Below are positions 33,121 to 44,234 of a DNA stretch of 64,000 bases, one piece after another (the stretch's first letter is position 1; every line of letters starts with the position of its first letter). The stretch is from Rhynchosporium graminicola. Lineage: Eukaryota > Ascomycota > Leotiomycetes > Helotiales > Ploettnerulaceae. Location of the stretch: positions 191,036 through 255,035 of the forward strand of contig FJUW01000051.1 of assembly GCA_900074885.1 (NCBI GenBank). Reading direction: 5' to 3'. The notes under the pieces were generated by a model. It worked only from the letters and a program-made list of their open reading frames with translations, was not told the origin of the DNA and did no database searches. Position numbers and translations under genes: made by a program.

Positions 33121-33946
33121 CTATTTCATAGCAAACTCAACAGGAGCCTCGCAGCTCTCCGGATTCCACGCATCGAAACAAACAATATGGCCACTGCTTC
33201 TGCCGGGTGTACGATAGATCTCAACTAGATCATAGCAAAGATCATTCCCACCGAAATATTTTCCTCGCAGAAGCACGGTATCGCAAAGTGCAGGAACAGG
33301 AAAGAAACTGAGGGGTGATGAAGAATGTTGGTGTGGATAACCGTTGGGTAGAGATTTGGGGGGTATTGGATGATATATTTGTGATAGTAGAGAGAGAAGT
33401 GTCAAAGAGCGCCATGATATCTTCGCCGAGCCAGTGGACTGAGAAACCCATCGCAGTTTTACTGCTGACAAGAGCGCGGAAGACGTTAAATTGTATAAGG
33501 GTGAGGAGTATCGCTGGCTTGGTGAGCTTTCTCTGAATTCTGACTCGCGACGTCTTCCAAACGAGGGATCTGCTCTTGAATCTGAGCTGTGTTTGAGATC
33601 TTTCGTGGAAGCTTTCTCTCCAGACTCCAGGAAATTGTGTGAGATTGTTTTGAATGCCCGATGGTATACATCGTGCCTGCTCTGTTGGGGCTGCTTCCAA
33701 CCTGGCTGCTTGATTCAGAAGATAGAGCAATCCATGTCGTTCAAAGTTTCCATTGCTTTCCTAAATATGATCATATGAGGTTACGTTTGTTGTGAGAAGG
33801 TCACATAGATAAAGAAGAAACTTACGGAATTCACTCTGATGCAAACGGTGCTGGACTTTCTTTCGTTCTGCAGCCCTTCTACGATCAGCCCAATCATTCC
33901 CTGTCACAAGAACCTCAGTATGCTGTGCCGTACGTTGCGATTGCAC
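33121..33946 (-). pseudogene. Broken bZIP transcription factor with DUF3425 domain
   Basis: The minus strand carries the pieces of a fungal bZIP-DUF3425 regulator. A basic region, NDWADRRRAAERKKVQHRLH, ends at a gtaagt donor near 33826. After the acceptor the bZIP frame soon meets a stop (RKQWKL then TGA). A second frame carries the start of the DUF3425 domain, LTLIQFNVFRALVSS and GFSVHWLGEDIMALF. A third frame, shifted by one base near 33385-33410, carries the rest: LSQIYHPIPPKSLPNGYP, FFPVPALCDTVLLRG, NDLCYDLVEIY and HIVCFDAWNPESCEAPVEFA, ending at TAG 33121-33123. Domain order is normal and only the frame is broken, so a decayed gene is the best reading. A sequencing error could explain one break but hardly both. 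Confidence 0.65.
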
Positions 33947-35101
33947 AGTTCCTCATTGGGGATTATCGAGCGTGACCCAGCACGAGAAGCATCGAACTGC
34001 AATCCATCGTTCGAAGTTGGGCATTCCCTCTTTTGATGCCTGCTTATCCTGCATCAAAAGTGAAAAAGCTGAAACTAGCTGGCTGCGTACAGCTTAAAAA
34101 TAAAATGTTGAGTATGACCCTCAATCTAGATCTGAACTTCCCGGGTGAGGTTGTGCCTCTAGCCTGGGATCACAAAAAGCCGCGAATCGAGGCCGAGACA
34201 CTAAAATCATATTGAGCTACAAAGGACTCCACTTTCAAAACTACCCACTGACAAGACCCAGAAGATACGTGCCTCTTAAATACTGCTCTGTCTCTATCAA
34301 ATACCTAGGTACGCTTCAACGTCGAGTATTTAGTAAGCACTCATTTCAGTTCACCCGGTCTACCCCGAGCGAAGTAAGGCATCATGAGACAGGTTCGCAC
34401 AACATATTCACGTCAGTCAACAAATTGATAGTCACGGAATACTACTAAGTAGTCATTCATCGGATTTTTAACCATCAATATATGTCAAAGATGTAGCAAT
34501 GCAGTAATGACTACATTTCTAAAGATGGAAGACTGTCTTGGCAGAAATCTACTTAGTTATCAAGCACCACTATCTTGGCGAATCTTAGACGTCGACTTAC
34601 ATGTGTAGGCCTTGAAGTGATCGTAGATGATCTGAGAGGAAAGATGCTGCACAGCTTTCTGCTGTGAATGAGCAGCTCGACCTCTAATAGAGAGATTTCT
34701 GAAGTGCTACTTCAGAGCGATTCTTCGCCTAATCTGCTTTTGATCGGGTACAATTTTATCCCCTTGAGCAGCTGATCAGGACGAAGATAATGTTAATTTC
34801 TCCGAGGCCAGGCCGCCAGCAACAGCCATTTTGCGGTTTATGGTAGTGTACAGCCCGGATTATTCACGTTTGTGCTTGTTGTATCAGTTTGATTTTCGAT
34901 TTCCGTGTCTGAATCAGAGATAGCAGCAACATCCAATAGCTTGACTGGAGGAGTACGCTCATGCGATGGCAAAATGGGACGCGGCGTAGCATAGATGCTG
35001 AAACCAACAAGTGATATTAACAGGCGCGGATCTGGTGTTCGACGAACCCCCCAACACGTATCTGGTCTTCCTGAGTGAAAATCTCAATCCTATGTTTATG
35101 A
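33947..35101. other. Intergenic, no supported gene
   Basis: Short frames occur on both strands (for example 34033-34215 and 34212-34448), but none has a domain or splice logic. The stretch is moderately AT-rich. No repeats or hairpins stood out. Confidence 0.5.
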
Positions 35102-35668
35102 CTCTATCAATTTCTTGATCAAAAGTACCTGCAACTTTTCAGCGTTCCAGTTAAGGAATTGCTGTTCCGCAGATTAATCTCTAAATTCATAGAGAACCCG
35201 GGTGATACAACACGAGATGGCGCACAGCCAAGATGCGGGTATGAATACAACAGCCTCGTCTGGCATCCCTGTGGTGCTTTCGATGTCAGTACATATCGCT
35301 TCCCTTACCATTTGTAATATTACTGATCTTCCTCTCAGCATACAAATCATGATCATTTAAGCAGCAGCCACCATAGTCTCCCAGATTCGCAGCATCATCA
35401 TCACCATTATGACCACATCGAACCATCATCAAATCAATATTTGCTTGATAGCGACGCTGATTCGCTTCCAGTGTATTGAACGCCTCAGGATATCAATCAA
35501 GAGCGAGCACGCTTGAATTCCAGGCGGAGAATCGAGCAGAGGTCCAATGGACCAAAGATAGAGGATTTTGCTGCTGGCTTTATTGCGTTTTTTTTTTGCT
35601 TCGTGATGTTAAGTCTAATCTGTGGTTGGCACTTCAGTGAGGGCTGTCTGCCTCGGAGCCATATTTGA
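35102..35668 (+). pseudogene. Fragment of a His-rich membrane protein gene
   Basis: The plus strand reads YQFLDQKYLQLFSVPVKELL, continues through ...RRLISKFIENPGD and PRCGYEYNSLVWHPCGAFD, to a possible gtcagt donor at 35285. After a ctctcag acceptor (exon from 35339) it continues in phase with a His-rich block (HTNHDHLSSSHHSLPDSQHH) and NQYLLDSDADSLPVY to a TGA at 35477-35479. Beyond that stop the same frame continues RLNSRRRIEQRSNGPKIEDF and a hydrophobic span AAGFIAFFFCFVMLSLICGW, ending at 35668. The frame coherence and the single membrane span suggest a real protein with a premature stop and a missing 5' part. Family not recognised. Confidence 0.4.
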
Positions 35669-36339
35669 TGAGTCTGAGAAATGCGAGGGCCGGCTGCAGA
35701 GAAAACCAGGTGCGAGGAGGCAATCTTCCGATTTCTCAGATATGAACATAGGGGGGGCCAGGGGAGTACCAAGTGGAGGACTTAGTTGTCTTCTTCTCAA
35801 TGATGCCGTGTTTTCAATATTGGTATATTATATATCAATTTCTGGACCAATTCATACCTCCGTGCACTGAACGATGAGACAGCTCACTCACAATAACTTC
35901 TCATGGTATATCAGTCTCTCCATTTCTGATATTTCAAACACTCACGTTGCAAAAGCGTGTTTGAACAATGTTACTTCTAATCGATGAACGATCGTTTGGA
36001 AACTAGGCGGTCCGACGTTCAATAAGTCAAGATTATGGTGGAAACGGAAGACATGTAAGTTTTCTCACTGGCGAAATAAATAATTTGTACGCTATAGAGA
36101 TGAAGAAGTGAGCTGGAAGCCACCAGCTACTTGCTGATTGCCGAGAAATACCCGGCGCGTCATAAGTCCACAGCTCGCGCCATGAAAATTAAACGCTCCC
36201 AAGTTATTCTAGGCTGTCACGACCACCAAATACGCGGACGATCTCTTCGCAGATAAAAAAAAAAGGTAGCTTGTAACAATCTACGTCCATAACATCGATA
36301 CATATTACCACGCGACATATATCGAAGCAAATCCCAACC
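35669..36339. other. Intergenic upstream of the PBDC1-like gene
   Basis: These 670 bases have no supported gene. The last 150 bases before the ATG at 36340 are likely promoter and leader. Confidence 0.5.
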
Positions 36340-36984
36340 ATGGCAGCTGCTGCCCCATCCACATTCGATCCCGAGAAGGCGGACAACCTCGAGGACGTAA
36401 GGCTTTCCCAGCCGCTTTTGACTGTCGCGGGATTTGATCAGTAGCTAACACGCTCGCAGATTGAGAAGCAATTTGCTGTCAAAGGTGCGCATAGCAAACT
36501 CCAATTTCCCCTCTACCCCGCCACTGACCCCGCCATCAGTCGTCCAACACATGTCCACATACTGGTCCATCCTCGAGAAGGTCCGCGGATCAACTTTGAG
36601 ACTCACCAAGCTCGACGATGAAATTTACACTCAATTGAAGGCCGATTTCCCCGAGTTCGACCCAGCGGCACCGATCGATGAGGACGAGATGAAGAGCAAG
36701 ACGGGCAAGGAGAGGTGGCGGAAGTTCATGATGGCGTACGAGAAGAAAGTTGATGATTATAACTTTGGTACAATGTTGAGGGCAAATGCTAAGGGGGAGT
36801 ATGAAGAGAAGGAGACTATCTTTGGTGAGAAGGATATTCTCGAAAGTATGGTACAGGACTGATGAGGAATTTTACAGTGCCCCGGATGCAATTCTACGCT
36901 ATCGAGATCGCCAGAAACAGGGATGGGCTGAATGATTGGATATTCGAGAAGGCTCAGAAGGAGGCAGGAAGTTCAGAGTCGTAG
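36340..36984 (+). CDS. PBDC1 / yeast YPL225W homologue
   Basis: This is a small cytosolic protein of the PBDC1 family (older name: polysaccharide biosynthesis domain containing 1). The yeast member YPL225W has been described as a chaperone for newly made elongation factor eEF1A; that role is transferred here by family. Four exons, 36340-36396, 36460-36484, 36540-36824 and 36878-36984, give 157 residues. Family hallmarks are present: HMSTYWSILEKVRGSTLRLT, LDDEIYTQLKADFPEFD, DEDEMKSKTGKERWRKFM, KVDDYNFGTMLRANAKGEY and the C-terminal RMQFYAIEIARNRDGLNDWI. The second exon is only 25 bases. All joins keep the frame, and the length matches the family. The start MAAAAPSTFDPEKADNLED is the only in-frame ATG before the domain. 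Confidence 0.92.
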
Positions 36985-37591
36985 AAAGAACAAAGAATAT
37001 CCAATGGCAACAGTCTGAAATATTACATATCGTCAGAATTCGCGAACCCACTTATGAAAGATATTTCACGTCGAGCCCTAGGCAATTTCTCGAGCCAAGA
37101 TGAGTAAGCGGATTATTTAAAGAGCGTAACGCTTTTCAAATCCAATCAATACACCGCTCTCTTTCAGATAATCTATGGATTTGGTGGAGGCTCTATGTGT
37201 CATACCAGATCTCTGTAAGTCCTCCCTCCTACAATATTCATGTATCTGATGCGAGCCTCTGTGCATACGAACTCCGAGTTTGATTCAGAGGTCCTTCTTC
37301 TAAACCAATAGTCGGTAAGACTACATCATTGCAAGCACCTGCAGTTTCATCGTATCGCGGATCGTGAGAACAATGGCATTCCTCGGTAAGCGAGACAATG
37401 CTAAAATATTGGACTACGACAAAGAATTCCAAGAACAATCCTAAGAACGCAGCATGCACATCGCATTTTTTCGCACCATCGTAACACTGAAACCTCACGT
37501 CCAAATCAAGACTCAACATGCCTCTTCCCAATACAATCATAAATCGGCGTCATTTGTTCCAGCGAAAAAAATCTCCTTCCTTCCATTCTCA
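36985..37591. other. Intergenic between two plus-strand genes
   Basis: These bases hold the 3' flank of the PBDC1-like gene and the promoter and leader of the ABC transporter. An ATG at 37454 is in frame with the transporter, but the 46 residues it would add look like leader sequence. Confidence 0.55.
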
Positions 37592-40500
37592 ATGGCAGTC
37601 CTTAATAACAGAAGCTCCTTGAGCACCAGCAACGGCCACGACACCTTTGTTCAAATGCCTCCCACGGCTGAGAATCTCGATGATTCTGCAGTGGACTTGC
37701 AACAACTCTCTGCCGAGGACACCACCACCGGCAAGCCATCGTTGCGGTCATTATTCGTCTTCACAACTCGAAAGCATAGCATTGCAATCATCATTGCTGT
37801 CTTCTCATCCTTCCTTTCCGCTCTACTGAAACCAGCTTCGGCCATTATCTTCGGGAAAGTTTTCTCAATCTTCACGAAATTTGGTTCAGGTGCCCTAAAT
37901 GGTCGCGACGCCCTGGCCGCGATATCACAATGGTGTATCGCTCTTGTTGGCCTAGGCGGGTCGGCATGGATCATTGAGGCCACCTTCTTGTCGTCGTGGA
38001 TGGTGTTTGGTGAGCTTCAGGCAAAGAGCGTTCGTGAGCAATTGTTCGTTGGGATGCTGGATAAGGAGATGGCGTGGTATGATCTGCGTCAGGACGGCAT
38101 TGGATCATTGTTGATTCGTATACAAACGCAAGTACGAACTGCCCTCTTGAAGTTCGACTGCTAATAAATTGGAAGTCAAGTTCGCGAGCTTCAAATGGGT
38201 GTCTCCCAACCTATGGGCTTCCTAGTTTACGAGTTATTTGGTGCTCTTGCCGCCCTCGGACTTGCATTCTACTATTCATGGAAGTTATCACTCGTCATAA
38301 TCGCTACGTTTCCTTTTGCTGGACTTCTCTTCTTCCTCGTTTCAATTGAGCTTGGATCTGCCATCGAAGCACAAAAGCGAGAACTAACCAAAGCATCGAA
38401 GTTCGCAAATACTGCCATCACAGCAATCAACACTGTCAAGGTATATAACGGACAAAATCAAGAGGTCTGGCAATACTACGACACGATCAAGAAAGTTGCT
38501 GCTGCCTACCTCATACAAGCTAGATGCAACGCAGCACAATTTGGCATCACGAAGTTCCTCATGGTTGGATTGTTTGTGCAGGGATTCTGGTTTGGCCTCG
38601 TCTTGGTCAAGAAGGGTATGGATCCTGGTGCAATTCTGACAACATTTTATGCGTGTTTGGCTGCCATGCAGGGTCTTGAGACTGTCCTACCACAATGGTT
38701 GGTCCTCAAGAAGGGAATGTCTGCTGGCCAGACTCTGAAGGCAATTATGATGCAGGTCAAGAAAGGTCGAGTGATGACAAGCATGATGGGATCTCTCAGG
38801 CCTGACTCCTGTGTCGGAGACATTGAAATCAAAGGTGTACGTGTCCTTTTTCCTCCCAAGTCGAAGGGAACTCACGATATGATAGGTTTCATTCGCGTAT
38901 CCTTCCAACGTTCAGCAGAATGTCTTGAACGAGGCCGATTTCTTCTTCCCTGCAGGCGAAACGACTTTCATTGTGGGCAGGAGCGGATCAGGGAAGAGTA
39001 CCTTAAGCAATCTCCTCATGAAGTACTATGAGCCAACCCGAGGCGAGATACTGGTTGACGGAAACCCAATTTCGATACTTGACTCGACCTGGCTTCGAAA
39101 AAACATAACTCTGGTCCAGCAACAAAGCATTCTGTTCAACGAGACTGTCCTGCAAAATATTGAGTTTGGAGGAAGTCAACCAGCAGCACGGCGGGACATT
39201 TTACAAGCTACCAGAACGGCAGACCTTGAACAAACCCTCCTTGAGCTTCCCGAGGGCCTTCACACCATTGTCGGATCCAATGGAAAGTCTCTCAGTGGCG
39301 GGCAACAGCAAAGGATTGCCATTGCGCGCGCGAGATTGCGAGATGCTCCAATTGTTATCCTTGACGAATCAACGAGCGCCCTGGATCAAACAAGCAGAGA
39401 GAAAGTATCGAAAACTATCAGAGAGTGGAGAAAGAGGAAGACTACAATAGTGATTACACACGACGTCACACAAATCATGGATGACGAATATGTATATGTT
39501 CTCGAGCACGGTGTTGTGGTACAGGAAGGCTATCGAAAGAAGCTTGCTGAGAAGAAGCATGGAACATTTGCTTCTTTTCTACCAGAAGCGCAAACGCCAG
39601 ACCTTGGTAATCCTCTTTCTGATACTCGAAGGTACTCGATGCCTTCTTCGCCTAGCTCTCTCAGCTCGCCAATAGTTCTGTTTGACGAAAGATTGCCTCA
39701 GCATGAAGGCCTCTTCTCTAGATTCTTGGGACTGCAGCCAACAAACCCACATGGGTTCGTCAGGACCGCCGCTTCACCCGCCATAGCTCTGGGTGATGGC
39801 TTTGCGCAAGTAAATGCTTTACGGGCAAGCAGGATCTGGGCGACTCCTTCGGCGCCGACCGAAGATGGAATTTTCCCTTCATTCCGGTCTAGCGAGCATC
39901 AAAGACCTGAAGGCGAACGTAAAAGAGAATCAATAACGCTGCCAGGGAGCACCCAGAAATTCTCTCCGGGGCCTCAACCTGACGAATGGATACTTCTACT
40001 TCCGGTACTTGCGGTATCAAGAACCAAGGGGCTTCGGATTAGACCACCTGCAATCAATACTTCTGTGCCTGTTCGCACTGTTACCCATAGTCCTATCGCG
40101 TTGACTATCCAGCCGCCGCAAGACTCAGAAACATCTTCAAAGATTCCTTTAGAAAGAAAACCCGCTTCATTGAAAGGAATCCTTGGTACGATATGGCCAA
40201 CTCTCCGTTGGAAAGGTCGATGCATCCTGTGTTTAGGCTTCGCTACCGCGCTGATTGTGGCTGGAGGCACGCCTGCATTCGCCTACGTATTCGCAAAATT
40301 GCTGCAGGTCTATTATGAACCAGTAAATCAAGATGGTCAAGCTTTGAAATGGGCATTGTCTCTCCTGGCTATCGCAATCGTGGATGGCTTCGCAACTTTC
40401 TGTTCCCACTATGCGCTCGAATACAGCGGACAAGCATGGGTCAACACGCTACGAGTCGAGGCACTGAAACGTATTATGGCACAACCGCGTTCCTGGTTTG

Positions 40501-42050
40501 ACAAAGAGCGGAACTCGACCAGCAGACTGAACGAATGCCTCGATAGAAATGCCGAGGAGATGCGCAATCTTATTGGCCGCTTTTCTGGGCCGATTTTTAC
40601 GACGTTCTGGATGTTGACTGCCTCTATTGTATGGGCTTTCGTAATCAGTTGGAAGCTTACTTTGGTCGCTACGGCATGTGGTCCGGTTATATATGTGGTA
40701 ACAAGGACATTCAACTGGGTCAGTAGCAAGTGGGAGGACAAAAGTAACCACGCATCGGACGTAACAAGCAGTATATTTACGGAAACCTTTGCCAACATTC
40801 GAGTAGTCCGCGCTTTGACACTAGAGGATCACTTCAAGAAGAAGCATAGCAAAGCCACTGCTGATACCTACAAGACTGGTATGTACCGGTCACTGTACTC
40901 TGGCACCTTGTTTGGTCTTGTGGATGCATTAACGTATCTAATCACGGCTCTCATCTTCTACTATGGAGCTATGATCGTCACTCGTGGAGAGATTCCCGTC
41001 TCGTCAATCCTTGAAGTTGCCAATCTCCTCCTCTTCGGAATCGCCAATGCAGTGTCTATGCTCAATCTGGTACCACAAATCAACACTTCCCGCACAACAG
41101 CAACACATATGCTCTACCTCGCCAACCTGCCACTAAACTCCTCCCACGAAACGACTGGGGAAACGCGTCTCGCAAGCCCATTCCCCATTATTTTCAACAA
41201 TCTCTCATTCACCTACCCTGGCCGTCCAAAAACGCTCTCCGGCATCTCCCTAAGCATTGAAGCCGGTTCGTGCATCGCGCTCGTTGGACCTTCGGGATCG
41301 GGGAAAAGCAGTATCGCTTCTCTTCTCCTAGGTCTCTACTCACCAAACCCATCAAGATCGGATCAGGCTGCACCCCTAACATTCAACAACATCGCCATGC
41401 ATGAATGTAACATGGCGACCCTCCGCTCCTTCATAGCTTTCGTCCCACAACATCCTCTCCTCTTCCCTGCCTCCATCCTCTCTAACATCATATACGGCCT
41501 TGCAGAAGGCTCTCCATTCTCCAATAGCGCATCTGCGAGTCTCGCAGCTGAAGAGGCAGGCATTCATGAGTTTGTGATGAGTTTACCAATGGGGTATGCG
41601 ACAATGATTGGTGATGGCGGGATGGGATTAAGCGGAGGTCAGGCCCAGAGAATAGCCATCGCTCGCGCATTAGTTCGCCGACCCAAAGTCTTGGTATTGG
41701 ATGAGGCTACGTCCGCACTGGATGCTGTAAGTGCAGAAGCTGTTCGCGATACTGTGAGGAAATTACTTGAGCGCGGGAGGGATGCAGAAGAAGGTGGTAT
41801 GGCGGTTTTGTTAATTAGTCACGGAGTCGAGATGATGAAGATTGCGAGTGAGGTAGTTGTTATTGAGAGCGGCAGGGTAGTGGAAAGAGGTGGGTTTGAG
41901 GAGTTAAAGAGGAAGGGAGGAGCGTTCTCGAGATTGATTGGCGTTAAGGTGAATCCTGTGGAGGGGGATTTTATGAGAGATATGACGCCTGTCACGGGCA
42001 AGGGGAGGAATAGGGAAAGTTGGGCCTGGTTGAAAAGGAATAGTATGTGA
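37592..42050 (+). CDS. Ste6-like full-length ABC transporter (ABCB type)
   Basis: This is a full ABC exporter with TMD1-NBD1-TMD2-NBD2 layout. It is closest in my reading to Ste6, the exporter of lipidated mating pheromone, with multidrug exporters as the alternative. Exons 37592-38127, 38176-38836 and 38886-42050 give 1453 residues. NBD1 has Walker A GRSGSGKS (430-437), signature LSGGQQQR (near 534) and Walker B IVILDESTSAL (near 555). NBD2 has GPSGSGKS (near 1200), LSGGQAQR (near 1314) and VLVLDEATSAL (near 1335). TMD1 begins near HSIAIIIAVFSSFLSALL and TMD2 near residue 838. Both NBDs look catalytically complete. The first intron (38128-38175) must start with GC (gcaagt) to keep the frame IRIQTQVRELQMG. 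The start at 37592 (MAVLNNRSS) is a judgement; 37454 is possible. Confidence 0.92.
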
Positions 42051-42510
42051 GACGAATAAGAATTAAGGCTAGACGTATCGTGCTACTTATGAATCCTCAT
42101 TGCTTGAATCATGTTCTTAGTAGGAACCCTCGGCTGATAGTCCCTGAACGATTCTTTTGCTACTGCGTTTGCCTGTAAAGTAGGTTGATTTAGATACTAC
42201 AGCTGACAATTACCGCGCTAGTGATGTTCAGAGTTTCGTCAAATTGTCAAATTGAAGCATTGTATCTGTATGTCCTACATAAATTCGAGCGGTAATTGCA
42301 TGCCCCCATAGGGAAATTCCAAAGACACGTTTTCGGGTTTGTATGCTAGGGAAATCACTAGCCCCGTGTTATAGCTCCTTAGCACTCGAGCAATTTCAGC
42401 TTAATTTGGTCCTATTCAACCGCAGCACGTTGCGCTCATAATTCATTACTCTGTTTCCACTACTCTGTCATCACATCCGATACCATGGCCAACCGACATC
42501 ATGTCCACAG
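42051..42510. other. Intergenic downstream of the transporter
   Basis: I see no gene or repeat here. A 210-base plus-strand frame starting at 42485 is in the wrong frame relative to the kinase-like remnant and is its shadow. Confidence 0.55.
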
Positions 42511-43368
42511 ACAAACACGACAAGTGCTAATATTGAAAGCGAGCTTGGAGCTGATAAGTTCTGCACTCATGAATGCCTTCTGCATTTCGTCCATGACCAA
42601 TCCCTCGTCCGCGATCGTTGCCCCAACAAGACTTCGCACAGAAGTCAAAGGGGAGCAGACACTCGAATCGTCCAACTTCGTAGAGAGCAATTAGAAGCGT
42701 CCGATCCGAACAAGAATGGACTGACTCCGTTTGGGAAGAGCGGTCGGACCAGCGAGCTTTACGTAGTACGTCTTTTCAAAACCGGGCACTGTTTCCGTGC
42801 GAAACCCTACCGGCAAAGCGACTTTCAATGGCTACAAAACGAAGCTGCAGTGTAGGAACAGTTTTACAGTCTTCAGCGACTTTCGATACCAGTCTTTTGT
42901 GGTCTCGTCCCATTGTCGTATGCAATAACAACATCTTAGGGGGCTAAGTTCCACCATTTGCTGCTCATTTCGTGGGCTGGTAATGCGCTGGACCGCACAA
43001 GACAGGGCGAAGCTAACGAACTAGCTCCAAGACTTCGGCCGCAGATAATTTCGGCAATGACAGCAATTCATGAGGTTCAAGTCGTTCGTGGCGATCCAGA
43101 ACGACGCAACATTGTCTTCGATGAGACATCCAACCGGATCAAGTTAGTAGACTTTGAGAGAAGTCGGATACACGATGATCGGCCTCCTTGCGACCCTGAG
43201 GTTTCTTGCCAGAATGAGTACAAGGACAACAAGGGTAGGAAGAAACTCTGTACATACTGTCGAGACTCGTGGATTGCAGAAGAAGCTCTCTTGGTCGGTT
43301 CCCCATCATCGTCACCAGAGCCGGACGGTAGAAAACATACCCCATCTCAAGGTCGAGATTCCCACTAA
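42511..43368 (+). pseudogene. Broken kinase-like gene (fungal family with FCTxxCLL motif)
   Basis: One plus-strand frame spans the interval with two in-frame stops. It begins near SELGADKFCTHECLLHFVHD and CPNKTSHRSQRGADTR, which match the N-terminal FCTQxCLLGLV...CPN part of a widespread, uncharacterised fungal protein-kinase-like family. It continues with ELYVVRLFKTGHCFRAKPY, a TAG at 42853-42855, EQFYSLQRLSIPVFCGLVPL, a TAG at 42937-42939, then HHLLLISWAGNALDRTRQ. The catalytic region follows as EVQVVRGDPERRNIVFDE with the Asp and Asn of the catalytic loop, and KLVDFERSRIHDD in place of DFG. A frame of 136 residues from 42958 remains open after the last stop. The C-terminus (43250-43368) drifts. 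Both TAGs are explained by single changes. This is a decayed gene with high domain recognisability. Confidence 0.75.
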
Positions 43369-44234
43369 GCACAGCGTATGCCGCGTACCTCAGGATACGA
43401 GCTTTGGATCTGACACCTGTGGCCAATATAGAAATAAACACCGAGGTACGTCGACAAATTGAATACTATTGAGATAAGTACTGCGTGATAGGATATTACT
43501 GGAGGATTAAACGCCTGTGAAGGGTATAGGGAAGAATAGAGAGCATTAGGCTTGATAGAAAAGGTGTATTATATGGAGGTCAAAGATAAAATCATGTTGG
43601 CATCTCATGTAATTTAGGATTTCTTGAGCACTTTGTAATGCAAAGTAAACAACGGCATCAAGAATTGCATGAGAATGAGATGCACTAAAAGAGTAACAAG
43701 ACTTAGTAATACTTACTAATGTCAGGCATAAGCAGAGACTTTCAAATCTCACCGGAACGATGAGTATTAAGTAAGTAGATCTTGATCACACTTTCCAAGT
43801 CATCGCGTCTTATCAGGTTTGACTGGAAGCTACTGATAGCAAGAATTTCGATGAATTGGAACCAAAACATGTACTTGTATGATTTAGGCACGGACGTGGC
43901 TATGACGGCTTGGCAACGAGACACAAAGTTGATTTTAGCAATCGTAATACACAGTACGTCATGGTTTGGCATGTTATAAACGACCTTGTAATGACACTGT
44001 GGAATAACTGAGGACGACTCATCTCGTTACTGCTCACGTGATTGTTCTTATGTTGATATTTAAATCCAAAGTCTCGAAAATTTCCACGAGACATGAGAAC
44101 AATAATATGTTCACATCGATATATTGAACTCCGTCTTCACCCGGTAGTTTTCAGGCGTCATAGAATATCGTAGGACTCATTTCCACCTCGCAGAATATGA
44201 ACTAGGGCAGCCTCGGACAGTCAAAACGATGGCG
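43369..44234. other. Intergenic, AT-rich
   Basis: These 866 bases lie between two gene remnants. I see no coding frame, repeat or hairpin to report. Confidence 0.5.

Noticed and set aside
37454..37591. Earlier in-frame start for the Ste6-like transporter
   Set aside because: The 46 added residues look like untranslated leader and include no conserved block; the start at 37592 is preferred but not proven.
42485..42694. 69-codon plus-strand frame
   Set aside because: It is a shifted reading of the N-terminal part of the kinase-like remnant, which carries the recognisable motifs in another frame.
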